From Hawksworthiomyces lignivorus (Eukaryota; Ascomycota; Sordariomycetes; Ophiostomatales; Ophiostomataceae), in NCBI GenBank assembly GCA_002917075.1, contig NTMA01000094.1:1-64000 (forward strand): a stretch of DNA of 64,000 nucleotides. The letters are read 5' to 3'. The position numbers were made by a program, and so were the translations under genes. The number at the start of each line of letters is the position of its first letter. Position 1 is the first letter of the stretch. Positions 1 through 10,710 of this stretch are shown in pieces. Below the pieces are notes generated by a model. It saw nothing but the letters and a program-made list of their open reading frames with translations, was not told the DNA's origin and did not search any database.

Positions 1-54
1 CCCCGTTCTCTCCGCCCTCCAACACTGACAGCTATGGCACCACTGCTGTGGCAG

Positions 55-1225
55 GTATCAATACCAGCGCTTCAACATGGACGAGGCGCTGCGGTGGGTG
101 CAGCACACCCTGAGCGTGCTGGACGATGCGCCCGAGCCGCACCTCCGCATCCGGGCGACGCAGCTCGGCACGTGGAGCTCGGTGGCGACGGACCTGAACC
201 AGCCCGCGCTAGCCCTAGAGAAGGCATGGGCGTCGCTGGCGCTGCGGCAGCAGGTCTTTGCTGACACGAATGTGGTCGACTCGCACATCGCGGCGGCATT
301 CTCGGAGGCGGCGCGCACGCTGCTGATGAACTGTCGGTACGACGAGGCGCGGGCGCACATCGAGGAGTCGGTGCAGCTGCGCAAGCGGATGGCTGGCTAC
401 TCGCGGCTGCAGCTGTACAGCCCCCTCTACTACCGTGCGCTGGCAGACCTTTGCGAAGGGCGATGCCACTCGGCTGCTGATACGCTGCTGGAGGTGCTGC
501 GCGACAGGGAGGCCAAGTACGGCCTGGACGACCGCGAGAGCAAGAGGTGAATATCATTTCTCTTTCTGTTTTCTTTTTCCTTGCCTCTTGCATCGCCTCT
601 TTTTCTGTGAGATGAAAGAATATAATCAAAAGAGAAACCAACTACTAAGAGAGCCACATATAATGTAGAACAGGATATTTACTATTCGCCTTGGGCAATG
701 CCTTTGCAAAGCAAAACCGGACAGACGAAGGCGCCCGCTACTTTCAGCGGGCCCTTGCCCAGTTTCGGTCCGTGGGAGGCGACCGGGACTTGGACGCCGC
801 CAACACGGCGTATAAGCTGGCTGCGCTGGACTTTCACGCAGGCTATACTGATCATTTGAGGTTTGTTTGACGGCCAAAAAAAAAGGAAATAACTGGTTTC
901 TCTGCATGCTTGATGAGACCAAAACACAGTCTCCCTAACTGACCTTTTTTTTTTCTTCTTTTTCCTTCGTATCACCAGAAATCCATTGTTGCAAGCGATT
1001 GACCTTCTTCGTGGTTCCCGTTTTCACAAAAGAGAGCTCGCCCGCGCCCTGTTTTTGCAAAGCCGCATCTTCCAAGCAGAGGGGTTTGCCGTCGCCGCAA
1101 GGGAAGTCCGACTTGAGGCCATCAGCATGCACCAGACATTCGTGAAGGACAGATTGCGTTCATTTGGGCCTGCGGCGCTGACTGAGGACGACTTTGACCA
1201 GCTGGTTGTCGCATGGAGACGTTAG
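55..1225 (+). CDS. TPR-repeat protein, C-terminal part (5' end outside window)
   Basis: Three exons are visible: 55-546, 669-860 and 979-1225 (stop TAG). The exon at 55 follows a CTGAC branch site and a GCAG acceptor, so the gene starts upstream of the window. Introns are AG|GTGAAT...TGTAG and AG|GTTTG...CCAG, and both keep the frame. The protein has repeated helical pairs with TPR-type spacing, such as a NMDEALRW segment near the start, ALGNAFAKQ in exon 2 and ELARALFLQ in exon 3. Fungal proteins with this kind of tail are often C-terminal sensor regions of NB-ARC or NACHT (NLR-like) proteins. The N-terminal domain is not visible here, so that link is inference. TPR arrays mediate protein-protein contacts; no catalytic residues are seen. 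Confidence 0.7.
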
Positions 1226-2827
1226 GCGATAGCGGATGGATTTACAAGGTAAGAACCGATAAGGGATCTGCGTCTTTCGAAACCCAAAAGCGAAAAAAGT
1301 GGTGGAGAAAAGGAGAGAGAAGATGATGGAATAAAAAAAAAAAAGTGATGTGATTTATAATTTGAAGCATTTAATTAATATATTCTATCCAACGAAGAAT
1401 ATTACGCGACCAAAGGGGAAAACGTGGAAGAGCCATCTACTGGAGGTGTTTTCCCGCCTGGACAATATCTAATATGGAACAGTCATGAAGCGAATAGCAG
1501 CATGACTTTCATCCAAAGCCGAAACCATGACCCCGATATTGTGGTGTATCGGAATGCTAACGGGTATGCCTCAGAGGCCACTCCAAGAAACAAAATACAG
1601 AAAAGATGAGAAAGCAAAGAATGCTAGAAAGAAAGAAAATTGCAGTTTGAGATAAATAGCACAGCAAAGCAGCTTACGAGACATCAAGGAGCAGGCCCAG
1701 CTTTGGGACCTGAGCTAAGCTTCAGGCACCTGCAAAAAAGTTCTCCTGCAGGCGCTCTGCCGTTGGTGCGCTTGTCTTTGAAGTTGTCTTTGAAGTTATA
1801 TTTGTAAGTTTGAACGCACTGTGGTGACCGCCGTAGTGGGCGGCATTCTCAATTAGAAAATGTAGGGCTGAATCTAGCTGTTGATTAGCTCCGCCCGTGC
1901 AGCTTTCTTTGACGGCTGTACACAAACACTGTTACAAAGCACCTTGGTAGAGTGGAAAAGAACCTTGCTGGATGATCAATTCGAGGGATTCATGTTTTGT
2001 AAATCAATGGGGGTACAGGAATAGCAGTTCATGTAAGTTATTACGAGCCGTTTCGGCCGCCTGCTACCGCTGGCAGATTTCTACCTTTCAGGGAAAAAGA
2101 GAAAGACTTCCTTAATTATAAGCTTTTAGAGGGCCCTGTATTGTTTTTTTAAGCTTGAACTATCATATGATAGTACGTTGTGGCGTTGTAATACCCCGGT
2201 TGCCCGCTACGATATAACGTATTTTATGTCACCGTGACATTAAATGTCGCCTTCAACTTCTTGCCTTTGCGAATCGACCCGACCTTTTCATGTTTTCGCT
2301 TGCCACCTAGGTAATTACTCTCGACAAGTTCTGTCTCTTTATTTCTCGTGGATGCGCGATACGTGGCTCTAAAGCGTTCGCATACCATCCTCGGAAACGC
2401 TAGCTCTATGACTTGCCAGATGCGTTCCATCGGGCCTATGTCCCGTTTGATTTGGTATGCTCTCGATAACAGCATGCCTGCTATCTCGCCGATGAAGGAT
2501 TTGTTACGCTGGAAATTCTGCTTGTTGCGTAGCTCATCAATCCTCTCGAAGAAAAATTCGAGACCAGAGTTGTGCTGCTGGGCATGCAATTAGTCTCTGA
2601 CCGCTAAAGAATGCTTCTAGCTCGCTGGGTAAGCCCATTACTCTCTTTTGTAATATTGAATACACTGTTGTGGCCGCAACTAAGCGGTGACCGTGGCGTT
2701 GTATGACGTTTATTTTCTCACTGGGCCCCTAGAAAAGTGCACCGCCTATGTACATTGCCGCCGTTGTGCCTGCGTAGCAAATCGACAACCTTTCAACGAA
2801 GTGTATCTAGCGCATACTTTGAGCACC
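1226..2827. other. intergenic, no supported gene
   Basis: AT-rich DNA without a convincing gene. The longest reading frame is on the minus strand at about 2224-2589. It is rich in Lys/Arg/Glu, lacks an ATG near its start (an in-frame stop directly precedes a TTG), and matches no family I recognise. Confidence 0.5.
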
Positions 2828-3675
2828 ATGTCCCATAACCGGCCTCTGCCGCTCTCGGAGTGAGATCCCAACCAAGTCAACACACCACCCACTCATAACA
2901 AGGCCAAGAATGCCTCCAAGGCCAACAATGCCTCCAAGGCCGCTGTGTCCAAGGTTGCCTCTCTCAAGCGCAAGTCGGATACCATCGATTGACGACGATT
3001 ACCAGGCGCTTCCCGAGACCTCAGATTTCGATCACCGTTTAACTTGCATTACGGACTCATGCGAAGTGCCGCGGCGTAAGATGAAGAACTTTGTCGACTC
3101 TGGCGCCCATGAAGGAGGCCGACTTCATCAAGGCACTCGATGTCAACGCGGCGGCCTACCACCGCTTCATGGGGCAGTACGGCAAGATGGTGGGTGCAGG
3201 TTCCCAGGTGTTCCCGCAGGGCTCTGCCTTCTTCAAGAAGCGCGAGCTACAGGGGCTCAAGGGTCCGCGGCCGAAGCCAATCGATAAGAAGGGCCCGACT
3301 GGATGCCGAGGCGGCCATGGACGTGTCCGGTATTAAATTGGACGACGAGGAAGGTGATATGGTGCCGGTATATGACACGTGCGACGAAATTCGGCACAAG
3401 CTTCGCGCCTTCATGAAGAAGCACAACCTCACGCAAGCGGCCTTTGTGCGCGGCCTCGCCAAGGCGTACACTGGGAGCTCTCGCTCCAGAGCGCCCTGTT
3501 GAGCCGCTTCCTCAGCCTCTCCGGCCCACGCTCTGGTCTTAACACTTCCATCTTCCAGGTCAGCTATGTCTTTTCCGACAAGCTTCGCCTCCGCGACGGC
3601 AGGCCCAAGACACAGATGCGCGAGGAGATGGAAGACTATTGGGACTCTATGCAAGTAATCTTGCCTAGAGTGTAA
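2828..3675 (+). pseudogene. decayed DUF7726-domain gene (premature stop plus four frameshifts)
   Basis: From the ATG at 2828 the frame meets a TGA at 2861 and then continues in the same frame (DPNQVNTPPTH..., SLKRKSDTID). It shifts near 2989, 3105, 3297 and 3473. Read piecewise, the frames give two copies of the fungal DUF7726 motif. The first is RRKMKNFVDSG / KEADFIKALDVNAAAYHRFM / FFKKRELQGLK. The second is IRHKLRAFMKKHNLTQAAF / LLSRFLSLSGP / QVSYVFSDKLRL. DUF7726 proteins are predicted nuclear, helix-turn-helix-like, and of unknown function. Five lesions in about 650 bp, in a region where neighbours read cleanly, argue for true decay rather than sequencing error. The C-terminus also ends early compared with the usual family tail. 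No repaired product is proposed. Confidence 0.8.
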
Positions 3676-4298
3676 ATCGTGTGCCTGCGCGGCGTGGTAG
3701 CGGGATACGCCGATTATGTTCGACTGCTCGCTGAATGTCGCTGTTGAGTGATGCCACTAGGCCACTGTACCAGTACAAAAAGGATCAATCCCCTTGGACA
3801 TATGTAACAGTACCTTATAACTTAACAGTCGCCATGGTTGTAGCGTGGGGGAGTGTAATTAGTATGCAGTGATCTAGAAGCGAACGTCAAAGAAGAATCA
3901 GAAAAGAGCAGAGCAATAGAATGGCGATGAGAAAGGTGCGGTGGCTTAGGATGAGAAATAATATCTTTGCCGTTTGTACTGTGTGTAAGTGTATATTCGT
4001 ATTGAGATAGATTTGGAATTCACCTCTAACTTATCAGGCAGCTCTAGGCCTTAAACAGTACAGATACTGTAGAAACTGTGCTTATCACACTGTATATATT
4101 TTCATATTTTAGGAGGAATTAGCCCTTGACTGTTGTATGCTTAGGTAGTCCTAGCCCTCTGAATTCAATGGTGCGCCATCCCTCCTAACACCGTCCCGTA
4201 GCCTTCCTCACGAGAGCGTCCAAAACCATCTCCCCATACAGCACTCTTGCTGCTTTGAATGAGGCACTGTACTAGCTGTCTTGCTATTTCGTCAAGCT
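3676..4298. promoter_or_regulatory. intergenic upstream of the amine oxidase
   Basis: No gene seen. The AT-rich stretch probably holds the promoter and 5' leader of the amine oxidase gene. No specific element could be assigned. Confidence 0.35.
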
Positions 4299-5897
4299 AT
4301 GGAGCAATCCGTACAGTCTGAGGAAGCACCATCTAAGCAAGACAGTCTTCAAACTCACTCTGGAGAGATTTGCGTCATAGGAGCTGGTGTAAGTGGGCTT
4401 CGAGCGGCAGGATTGCTTGTCGATGCCGGCTTCAAGGTCACGGTTCTTGAAGCGCGGGACCGTGTTGGCGGCCGGCTTCACAGCAGCTCGAAGCTCGGCA
4501 TGTCCGTCGACCTCGGCGCGAGCTGGGTCCATGGCACACAACGCAATCCGCTTGTAACTCTCGCTGAGAATGTAGGAGCCACGACCGTCGCTTGCGGTGC
4601 TGTTTCGTCCATCTGCGGCACAAACGGAGACTGGCTAAGCCGTGATCTAGCACATAGCCTGTATTGCGAAGTTTGGGAGATCCTGGAGATGGCCACGGCA
4701 AAGAGCCGAAAGGAGTCCGCGTCGATTTCTGACTCTGAAAAGATGATGGATTTCTTCCGCGATGAAGTTGAGAAAAGAGGTTCGCAGGCTGGGCGGCCGA
4801 GTCACTATAAACACTTGATGGTCCAAATCGTCGAGATGTGGGGGGCCTTTATGGGTGATGAGTGCGAGCGGCAGTCTCTCAAAAACCTCTGGCTGGAAGC
4901 CGGCTTGGAAGGAGGCAAGTCTTGCCTGGCTGCTTCGATAGGACGCGCACTCGACTAACTATTGCAAGATAACCTGCTCATGGCTTCAACTTTCCAAGAC
5001 ATATTGGCCCGCATTATGCTTCCAGTGCTCGGCAAGGCAACACTGCGGCTTGGCTGCGAGGTCACGCAAATATCGAATTACCAAACCGGCGGTGTCGAGG
5101 TGAAAGCGGCGGACAATTTTCAGGGGGTTTTTGAAAATGTAATTGTTACCGCTCCGTTAGGTTGGCTAAAGCGGAACGCAGATGTCTTCTCGCCGCCTTT
5201 GACATCGCGGATATCAAACGCTATTCACAGCCTCGGGTACGGCAACCTTGACAAGGTGTTCATCAAGTTCCCAGAAGCATTTTGGAATGACTCACCTTTA
5301 GAGGCGAACGGGATGTCTAAACAGGGAACCACAGAGACACAGAATCTACTCTTCCCTATGGAGTCTCTTTTTCTCGCCCCTGAGTATGCAACAGACACAA
5401 ATCCAGCAAAATGGCGCGTGGAGATCGTGTCGTACTCTGGCTTGCCGGCTCCTTTCGCACAACCCATCATTATGTTTTTCATTTATGGTCAATGGGGAAG
5501 GCACATTACCGGGCTCGTTCGAGGTATGAAACAGGGCTCCGAAGAGTACTACCGTACCCTTGATGACAACTTTCGGCCATACTACGCAAAACTCCCCAAT
5601 TATGACCCTGCCTCTCCCGAGTGCAAGCCGTCGCAATTTTTGTCGACAGACTGGCAAAATGACAAGTCTGCGGGATACGGATCCTTTACCAATCAACCCA
5701 TCGGATCTGGGGACTGCGCTCAACATTTTGAGGCGCTCAGGGAGGGTATGGGCACAGATCGCGGCATTTGGTTTGCTGGCGAGCACACATCACCGCCAGG
5801 TGGACTTGGTACTGTCACAGGTGCTTACTGGAGTGGAGAGCAAGTTTCGCAGAGAGTAGCTAGCCAGTATAAGATCACAATAAATATAGAGAATTGA
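4299..5897 (+). CDS. flavin-containing amine/polyamine oxidase
   Basis: FAD-dependent oxidation of an amine (polyamine or monoamine) to imine/aldehyde with H2O2 release. Two exons, 4299-4914 and 4969-5897, encode 514 codons including stop. The start is the ATG at 4299; an upstream TTG in the same frame is not used. A Rossmann dinucleotide motif (GAGVSG at residues 28-33, with Glu51 for the ribose) is followed by the DRVGGRL and DLGASWVHG motifs of amine oxidases. The C-terminus has the second FAD contact WFAGEHTSPPGGLGTVTGAY. The 54-nt intron begins with GCAAGT (a GC-AG intron) and has a CTAAC branch and a CAAG acceptor. Removing it eliminates the in-frame TAA at 4956-4958 and restores the conserved LEGDNL junction. 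Without it the gene looks broken. No targeting signal is obvious. It lies at the left edge of a possible small cluster. Confidence 0.85.
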
Positions 5898-6103
5898 GGG
5901 CAAAAAAATGCATGACCTTTAAATTTACGCTTTGTGTTAGATGCTGGTGAAGACTGAGCACGATAGTACCTCTAATAAGATTTTGATTACCCTGATCTTG
6001 TGTGGAGATGATATCCGCAAAGAGCATACCTTTTTCCTTCTAAATACTTTTGTGCTACTATATTATTTTCCCCGTATTAATTAAATCTATTTGACCAAAA
6101 AAA

Positions 6104-6104
<1 letters not shown>

Positions 6105-6137
<33 letters not shown>
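6105..6137 (+). repeat. poly(A) tract, 33 A
   Basis: Uninterrupted A run just downstream of the MFS gene stop codon (T run on that gene's strand), followed by a GA-rich stretch. A simple repeat in the 3' flank. No target-site duplication or transposon body was seen next to it. Confidence 0.9.
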
Positions 6138-6140
<3 letters not shown>

Positions 6141-6196
6141 AGAAGAAGAAGTAGAAGATGTTGATGCGAGAGCAACGGTTGTGGTCTAGGATTAGA

Positions 6197-8806
6197 TTAG
6201 TTCGATCGTTCATGTCTCTCAAAGATGGCGGAGCTGGATGGCTGTTGCTCGGGATTCTGCTCCACGACCGAGACATCTCTTAACTCGGCCACTTGGGTCT
6301 CGTTCTGGCTTTTGTAGCTGTTGCTTCTCCACGAACCCGATACACCGCCTCGCTGTTGTACCCATGCTTTGCCTTCTGCTTTGAGCCGATCGTCGTCCTC
6401 GCGCTTCAGTGTCTTCTGGCCCCTCACAAAAAATACTGTGACAAAGAAGCAGACGGCACAGCAGGGGATGATAAAATAGTAAATGTTTCGAATGCCTTGG
6501 GCTAGTATGAGGTTAGCAACTTTCGCTCTTCCGCCACTCATCTTCTGATCTATTCAATATGCGTCGGAAAATAACTTACTGTAGGCAAGCAGGGCAATTT
6601 CTTCCTGATCGGCGGTCAGGCCCAGTGTTCCGGAGCGGATTTGGGTGGGATCGGAGAGAATAGAAAAGAGGATGTCGTCTGGAAGAACACCAGAGAGTTC
6701 GTTTCTACATAGGGGGAGAAGTGAAAGAAACATTTAGTTTGCTGCATTCCTCGCTTGTTTTCTAACGTCTCTGACGGCGGCTGCTCACTTGACACTATTG
6801 TTCAGGATGGCTGCTGCTATTGCGAGACCAATCGTACCGCCGAGGAGGCGCAGGAAGTTTCGCACGCCGGTGGCGACAGCCATCTGGTTGCGCGGGAGAG
6901 AGGCCTGGACGGCAATGAGACCCGTCATGAATGTTGCTCCGGCGCCGATGCCGCACAGCAGCTGAAAGCCGACCATGACTCTGTCGGGGATGGTAGGCGA
7001 CACGAGGCTCAGCACGCCGCAGCTGACGGTCCAGACGAGGTAACCAAAAACCATCACACCAACATATTTCCCCGTCTTGGACACCACGAGGCCCGAGACC
7101 AGCGACGTTGTAGTCTGGCTCACTACATAAGGCAGAATCAGGAGGCCTGAGCTAATGGGTGATGCGCTGCGGACGACTTGGTAAAATTGGGGAAGCTGGG
7201 TGGAAAGAACACGGTCAGGTCAGGCAAAGAAATATGGAAGGGGAAAGACTGGGAGCATCGCTCTTCTCACATAGTACAAGTTGATGTAGAAGACAAATCC
7301 GGTGCAGAAGGTGCCAAATAAAACACCGGAGACTGTTCCATCTTTGAAAATATGTACTGCAGAAATAACAACTGTCAGCGTTATGCGGGAAAACAGATAT
7401 CCGTACAGCTCTCTCTCTTTGATCTTTGGGGTCCGCTCGGCATACGTGGCAATATCGGCAATTTTGCAACGTTCATCTCTACGTAGATGAAGGGCACGAG
7501 AAACGCGACTCCTAGAACCAGAGGGGCAAGGACTCCAGCTGAGTTCCAGGCATACAAAGATCCTCCCCTAAGACAAGTCAGCTCGTATTTCAATAAGGGC
7601 ACTGATATGTTATACGTAGCAGAGACGAACCATGACACCGGGAGAAGAATCAACACCGTAGATGCCAGCAGCAGGATGCTTCCGGTGTAATCGATCTGCT
7701 GGAGCTTGCGCTTTATATCTCCGGAGACGTGCTTTAACGGAAGCCCAAAGATGGCCACGCAAATGGATATGCAGGTCAGAGGGACGTTAATGTACTGCGG
7801 TGGGCTTGCGTTAGCAGAGACAGAGCCCACAGTGAGTGTTGCTTACGGCATTGATACGTACAAAACACCACCGCCATGACACTTTCTCGGTAAACAGACC
7901 GCCAACTAGCGGTCCAATGGCATTAGCTACAGAAACAACGGCACCGAGGATGCCTTCCCAAGCGCCACGCTGCTTCAGCGTAACAACGTCGGAGACAATA
8001 GTCTGTGCCACGGTGAGTATACCGCCGCCGCCAATACCCTGGAGGGCACCTATGGCAAACAAGAGTTTAGCTGAGGCTCGCAAAGAGACCACGTCATTCG
8101 GAAATGGGGATTGCTTACGAAAAACAATCAACATGGTCATATTTTGGGCTACAGCACAGAGAACAGACCCGACCAGAAAGATAGCCATGCTGCCGTTGAG
8201 AACCATCTTGCGGCCAAAGATGTCAGATAGACGACCATACAGCGGCTGACATATGGTTGACGTCAGCAAGTAAGACGTGCCGATCCACGACGCAATGGCG
8301 CTTGAATCGAATTCGCGGCCCAGTGTTGGTACGGCAGTAGATATGCTAAGAAAGAGAAGTCGCATGAGAATCAAGTCACAGTTGTGGTGATGGCAACACC
8401 CAGAGTCGAGTAGAGAGAGGATCTGCTTACATAGTTTGGTCAAGAAACGAGCCTGAAAGGTTAGTCGGGGCCAGAATCAAGTTATGAGATCATCATGACG
8501 GAATCTTTGAATGGTAAACGTACAAAAAAGAGAGCAGCTGAGACCAGCGAAGACAATAAAGAGCTGCCTGGTCGGCAGGAGGTTTGTCTGATCTTGAAGA
8601 ACATGTTTGCCACTCTCGGTAGGAGTCTGGGCCGTTGTTGGTTCCTCAGCAGGTGTCTGCTGGGCTTCTAAATCCTGTTGTGCTTCCATGTTCCTGTCGG
8701 AGACAGCTACCGTGCTACTCTTCTTGTCCTCGGTCCTCACTGTTTGTTGTTGGCTGGGCACGGCGGCCTGCTCAACAATGGGATACAGGCTACTCGATTC
8801 AGGCAT
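6197..8806 (-). CDS. MFS drug:H+ antiporter, DHA2 (14-TM) type
   Basis: Proton-coupled exporter of toxic or secondary-metabolite-type small molecules in the plasma or vacuolar membrane. Ten exons in transcript order: 8806-8524, 8452-8431 (22 nt), 8345-8119, 8049-7862, 7794-7631, 7567-7446, 7356-7271, 7195-6789, 6704-6580 and 6501-6197. They encode 642 residues, and all phases close. The ATG at 8806 is used; the frame extends upstream only to a GTG. A polar N-terminus of about 80 residues leads into the DHA2 signature SFLDQTI/ISTAVPTL, split by the micro-exon. Further motifs are GRLSDIFGRK (motif A, TM2-3), ALQGIGGGG (motif C-like region) and SWRWCFYINVP. The tail is a soluble Glu/Ser-rich segment. 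It is transcribed away from the Zn2Cys6 gene at 10711, which suggests local regulation. Confidence 0.9.
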
Positions 8807-10710
8807 GGTGACTTTTACCACAAAAACATTTGTTGAAATACGTCAGGCAAAGAAAAGAAGGCCCTGTTCGTCGATTAGGAACATGCCGCAATATGTATAC
8901 ACTACTGATCACCGAAAGTGCAAAGGCATCGTCACTACGGCATCGTTGGGTGTAAAATTTTGTGTCTATATGATGCGTTTTGGTTCTGCGAAACGCGGAC
9001 GAAGCGCAACGGCCGTACAGTGGCCACTGAAACGGTGTGCGATCGTCGGCTTCAATGTGATTTACGTGAGTGTGGGAGCGCTCCACAGCTGTTGAGCTGT
9101 TGAGCTGCGGATAGCGATTAGCGTCACAATGCGCTCGATCCACCGATGGAACGGAGGCGTCGGGACATTGCTAGACCGATTTGAGGCTTTTTGCTTGCGC
9201 TCGACCTCACCGCTGCACGGTTTGCTCCCAGCTGCCATCGACTAGGTCTTTACGGTTAGCGAACTTCCCATCGTCGGATCTAATTACTACACTCTGCCGT
9301 CGTCAGGAGGTACAACTGGCACCCCCTTTCAGCAGTGCAGCTATCGGAGCGGCACCGGAGCGGCACCGGAATACCCGTCCTACTTCCGCACAGTTCACCT
9401 GACACCGATAGCCGCTGCTGTATGCGTGCAGGTTGGGTTTCAGGCGCTGAATGGATCTTTCGCCCCTTTTCCTTACCTTGCTGGCGGTGAAGAATGGTGA
9501 CGAATCCAATCACAAATAAAACTTTACATTTCTTGCGAGACGTGGCGGTCTCTCTGCTTACGGCCCGGTATCCGGCAAGTAGCTATGCTATATCCTATAT
9601 TACTTCTCCCAGTCTTTCTGTTTACATACTATCAGAGTTCCCAATGGCAAGCTATAGTACCGCTTGTGCTCTCAGTCATATCAGCGGTCCCTAGCAGTAT
9701 TGTTGTTCTGCTTTGGAGCCGTTTCTGAAAAGAGGCATGCGAAGTTCTGCGATTGATTCATTCTGCAAGAAGAAATGACAACGTTGACACGTAAAAAGTG
9801 CTTATGGAATGAAATTGTCTTGTTGTTCTAGTTGTTAATATAATAAGTTGGAAACAATCGGATGGAAGAAACAAAGGTATTTGTATACAAGGATCAGCAA
9901 AACTATAAAAAAACCGATGCCAATGTTTTGATCTTTGCTCCAATTATACGGAAAAACCTAGCGCGCTAAACTTGTATTTTGCCGTTCTCGCTTAAACTCG
10001 AGGTCAGAGGCCATAAGAATAGGTTTGGATTGGAGAAGCAGAGAGTCGGCAACAATGGCCAAATAGGGCTGTCTACAATCTTTTTGTGCAAATGTGGTAC
10101 GATTTTGTGTTCAGAGGTACACTGTCCACATCGGTCTAAGACTTCAGTGTACACCTTTGCTACATAAGCCTGTAGTCAACTTGAAGCAGTTATTAACCTC
10201 GAGCATATCTGAATCCACAGGGCTGAAGACGACCTCTACGCTCTCCGCAAATTTCCAGCTAGCATACAAAAATAAATGTCTGTTATAACTTAGCTTTGGT
10301 ATTGGTGCAATGGTGCAGTGCTATGACCAGCTGCAGCATTTGCAAACATTGTAGTCTTTAGTCAAACTATATTAGTGAGGGTATGCAGCATGGGCCGACG
10401 GTGTTCAAATCTCAAGGACCCAGGACAACAAAAAAGAGACTAGGATTTAATCATTAGTATCTCTGCAAACTAAAGTTGCCGGGGTACGGTATTTACTATT
10501 GCTGCTAGGGATGCCTTTAAGAGTTCTGACTAGTCCGAATTTTTCGGTAAAACTCGTCGACCACGCAATGAGCTAACGGAGTCCATGTCGTGCAGTGTTT
10601 CTCCGCACATAGCACAGCCAACCGTACCCGTTGGCATTCTCCTCGACTCTCCAACCTGACACTGCATGTTTTATGTATACCTCCTACAAGGCCCATCATA
10701 GTGTCCACAA
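8807..10710. promoter_or_regulatory. divergent intergenic region between MFS exporter and Zn2Cys6 regulator
   Basis: About 1.9 kb with no supported gene. It should contain both promoters. The only distinctive element is the CGG-rich tandem repeat at 9345-9370 (listed separately). Reading frames here are short and unlike any family I know. Confidence 0.45.
9345..9370 (+). promoter_or_regulatory. tandem CGGAGCGGCAC repeat, candidate Zn2Cys6 site
   Basis: The 11-bp unit CGGAGCGGCAC occurs twice in perfect tandem and is followed by CGGA. CGG triplets therefore start at 9345, 9350, 9356, 9361 and 9367. Zn2Cys6 regulators usually contact CGG half-sites with fixed spacing. The site lies in the shared promoter of a transporter and a Zn2Cys6 gene. 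Binding is inference. Confidence 0.35.

Noticed and set aside
2224..2589. 121-codon minus-strand frame as a gene
   Set aside because: It starts at a TTG right after a stop, has no early ATG and no recognisable motif.
4281..4958. Amine oxidase read as a pseudogene with an internal stop, starting at a TTG
   Set aside because: A GC-AG intron removes the stop in phase and restores conserved residues; the first real ATG is at 4299.
8799..9143. Minus-strand frame upstream of the MFS gene as a separate gene
   Set aside because: No motifs, and it overlaps the start of the MFS gene in another frame.
10380..10430. tRNA-like B-box text (GTGTTCAAATCTC)
   Set aside because: No matching A box, acceptor stem or anticodon arm around it.
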